A stretch of DNA of 64,000 nucleotides from Kribbella sp. ALI-6-A (GTDB taxonomy: Bacteria; Actinomycetota; Actinomycetes; Propionibacteriales; Kribbellaceae). The first letter of the stretch is position 1. Each line of letters begins with the position of its first letter. Below the pieces are notes generated by a model. The model was given only the letters and a program-made list of their open reading frames with translations, ran no database searches and had not been told where the DNA came from. Location of the stretch: the NCBI RefSeq assembly GCF_001984195.1, contig NZ_MTQN01000006.1:1-64000 (forward strand). The letters are read 5' to 3'. Shown here in pieces: positions 62,726 to 64,000 of this stretch. Made by a program: the position numbers and the translations under genes.

Positions 62726-62865
62726 GCGCCGCCGAGCCGGCCCTCGGCCTCTTCGAGGAGCAGGTCGACCTCTTGGACGTCGTAGCCCTCGCTCAGGCGC
62801 ACCGGGCTGACCTCGTCGCGGTCGTAGCGCTCGCCTTTCCGGCGGACGGTGAACTCGAGGCGGAT
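62722..62865 (-). pseudogene. DivIVA-like short coding segment after rlmN, without a normal start
   Basis: Directly after rlmN one frame encodes about 47 residues: IRLEFTVRRKGERYDRDEVS, then VRLSEGYDVQEVDLLLEEAE. The two EGYD-EVD-like repeats resemble the short DivIVA N-terminal domain found in proteins encoded next to rlmN in other actinobacteria. No ATG, GTG or TTG precedes it in frame; ATC at 62865 is the only near-fitting codon. It may be a small gene with an unusual start, or a decayed one. Confidence 0.4.
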
Positions 62866-62872
62866 AACGCGG

Positions 62873-63991
62873 TCAGCTGCCGGCGGCGGCGAGCTGGCCG
62901 CAGGCGCCGTCGATCTCCTGGCCGCGGGTGTCGCGCACGGTGGTGGGAATGCCGCCGGCCTGCAGACGGCGGACGAACTCGCGCTCGTCGGCCGGGTCGG
63001 AAGCGGTCCACTTCGAGCCCGGCGTCGGGTTCAGCGGGATCAGGTTGACGTGCACCCAGCCCCAGTCGCCGCGGGCGGCCAGCTTCTCGGCCAGCAGGTC
63101 CGCGCGCCAGGCGTGGTCGTTGATGTCGCGGATCATCGCGTACTCGATCGAGACCCGGCGCTTGGTCTTCTCGGCGTAGCCCCAGGCGGCGTCGAGCACC
63201 TCGTCGACCTTCCACCGGTTGTTGATCGGGACCAGCTCGTCGCGCAGCTCGTCGTCCGGCGCGTGCAGCGACAGTGCGAGCGTGACCGGGATGCCCTCGG
63301 TCGCGAGCTGATTGATCCGCGGCACCAGGCCGACGGTCGAGACGGTGATGCCACGGGCCGAGATGCCCAGGCCCTCCGGCGACGGATCGGTGAACCGGCG
63401 GACGGCGCCGATCACGGCCTTGTAGTTGGCCATCGGCTCGCCCATGCCCATGAAGACGATGTTGTTGACCCGGCCCGGCCCGCCCGCGATCTCGCCGCGG
63501 GACAGCGCGCGGGCGCCGTCGACGACCTGCTCGACGATCTCCGCGGTGGTCATGTTCCGGGTCAGGCCGGCCTGGCCGGTGGCGCAGAACGGGCAGGCCA
63601 TGCCGCAGCCGGCCTGGGACGAGACGCACATCGTGGTCCGGTCGGTGTAGCGCATCAGCACGGACTCGACCAGCGAGCCGTCGAGCAGCTTCCACAGCGA
63701 CTTGCGGGTCTGCCCGTTGTCGCACTCCAGGTCACGGACCTTGGTGAGCAGCGGCGGCAGCAGGTCGGCCGCCAGCTTGTCGCGGGTGGCGGCCGGCAGG
63801 TCGGTCATCTCGGCCGGGTCGGAGACCAGCCGGGAGAAGTAGTGGTTGGACAGCTGCTTGGCCCGGAATCCCGGCTCGCCGAGCGCCGTCACCGCCGCCT
63901 TGCGCTCCTCCCCGCTGAGGTCGGCCAGGTGCCGCGGCGGCTTCTTGGCACGGCGCGGTTCGTCGAAAACGAGCGGGAGAGAGGTAGTCAT
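62873..63991 (-). CDS. rlmN: dual-specificity rRNA/tRNA adenine-C2 methyltransferase
   Basis: This 372-aa radical-SAM enzyme methylates C2 of A2503 in 23S rRNA and A37 in some tRNAs. It has the cluster motif [44 protein letters not shown] and the methyl-carrying Cys near the C-terminus ([11 protein letters not shown]). The N-terminal Lys-rich motif [19 protein letters not shown] is typical of actinobacteria. The ATG follows GAGGGCG. The gene is complete at the right edge of the window. Confidence 0.96.
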   Translation of the reverse strand: MTTSLPLVFDEPRRAKKPPRHLADLSGEERKAAVTALGEPGFRAKQLSNHYFSRLVSDPAEMTDLPAATRDKLAADLLPPLLTKVRDLECDNGQTRKSLWKLLDGSLVESVLMRYTDRTTMCVSSQAGCGMACPFCATGQAGLTRNMTTAEIVEQVVDGARALSRGEIAGGPGRVNNIVFMGMGEPMANYKAVIGAVRRFTDPSPEGLGISARGITVSTVGLVPRINQLATEGIPVTLALSLHAPDDELRDELVPINNRWKVDEVLDAAWGYAEKTKRRVSIEYAMIRDINDHAWRADLLAEKLAARGDWGWVHVNLIPLNPTPGSKWTASDPADEREFVRRLQAGGIPTTVRDTRGQEIDGACGQLAAAGS

Positions 63992-64000
63992 CGCCCTCGA

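Overview
The window is high-GC actinobacterial chromosome. It carries LuxR/MacS-type two-component proteins, SigE-family ECF sigma factors, a B12-dependent ribonucleotide reductase with NrdR, many GTG starts and many Tat/Sec-secreted enzymes. Gene content and gene order look like Propionibacteriales, and Kribbella is my best guess. No database comparison was possible. The reverse strand of a 16S rRNA gene fills the left edge (9-1529), with its leader and promoter at 1530-2031; the rest of the operon lies outside the window.

From about 3.9 to 11.8 kb lies an accessory block: a small membrane protein, a KTSC protein, an XRE regulator with a divergent small gene, and then a leftward cluster. In transcription order the cluster is: a 209-aa caspase/CHAT-like protein, a two-TM membrane protein (MemB), a Crp-family regulator, a class III nucleotide-cyclase-like protein, a degenerate P-loop ATPase with helical repeats, and a second two-TM membrane protein (MemA). 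The cyclase and ATPase genes overlap and carry the same Gly/Asn-rich motif at their C- and N-terminus respectively. That is the arrangement of amyloid-type (BASS/RHIM-like) signalling pairs. MemA and MemB are paralogues of identical length (308 aa). A 47-bp element occurs upstream of both the Crp gene and MemB. This is the best candidate for an undescribed system: a cyclic-nucleotide conflict or stress-signalling module in which a cyclase, wired to an ATPase sensor, could signal to the Crp protein, with membrane and protease proteins as possible effectors.

From 11.9 to 24 kb are metabolic and secreted enzymes (aldo/keto reductase, GH3 glucosidase, GDPD, nucleoside hydrolase) around nrdR-nrdJ, plus remnants of a VOC gene and of an IlvD/Edd dehydratase. 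From 24 to 46 kb runs a core block common in actinobacteria in the order lexA, dinG, hflX, dapF, miaA, miaB. Local genes are inserted into it: a LysM gene divergent from lexA with SOS boxes between, a DNA ligase, a fused SecDF, an S8 protease, a two-component pair, an M6 metalloprotease, two sigma/anti-sigma pairs and gamma-glutamyltranspeptidase. Between dinG and secDF lies a five-copy 44-bp tandem repeat.

From 46 to 64 kb are small proteins (an 18-bp-repeat protein and an MT0933-type antitoxin), a Nudix hydrolase, a Tat-secreted phosphoesterase, miaB with a kinase-like gene, a frameshifted amidohydrolase, a four-gene glutamate-type ABC importer, small secreted proteins, an aminotransferase, a LOG-family protein, a pyridoxal kinase, an alpha/beta hydrolase and rlmN. 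Perfect-stem hairpins separate many of the transcription units and are listed as terminators.
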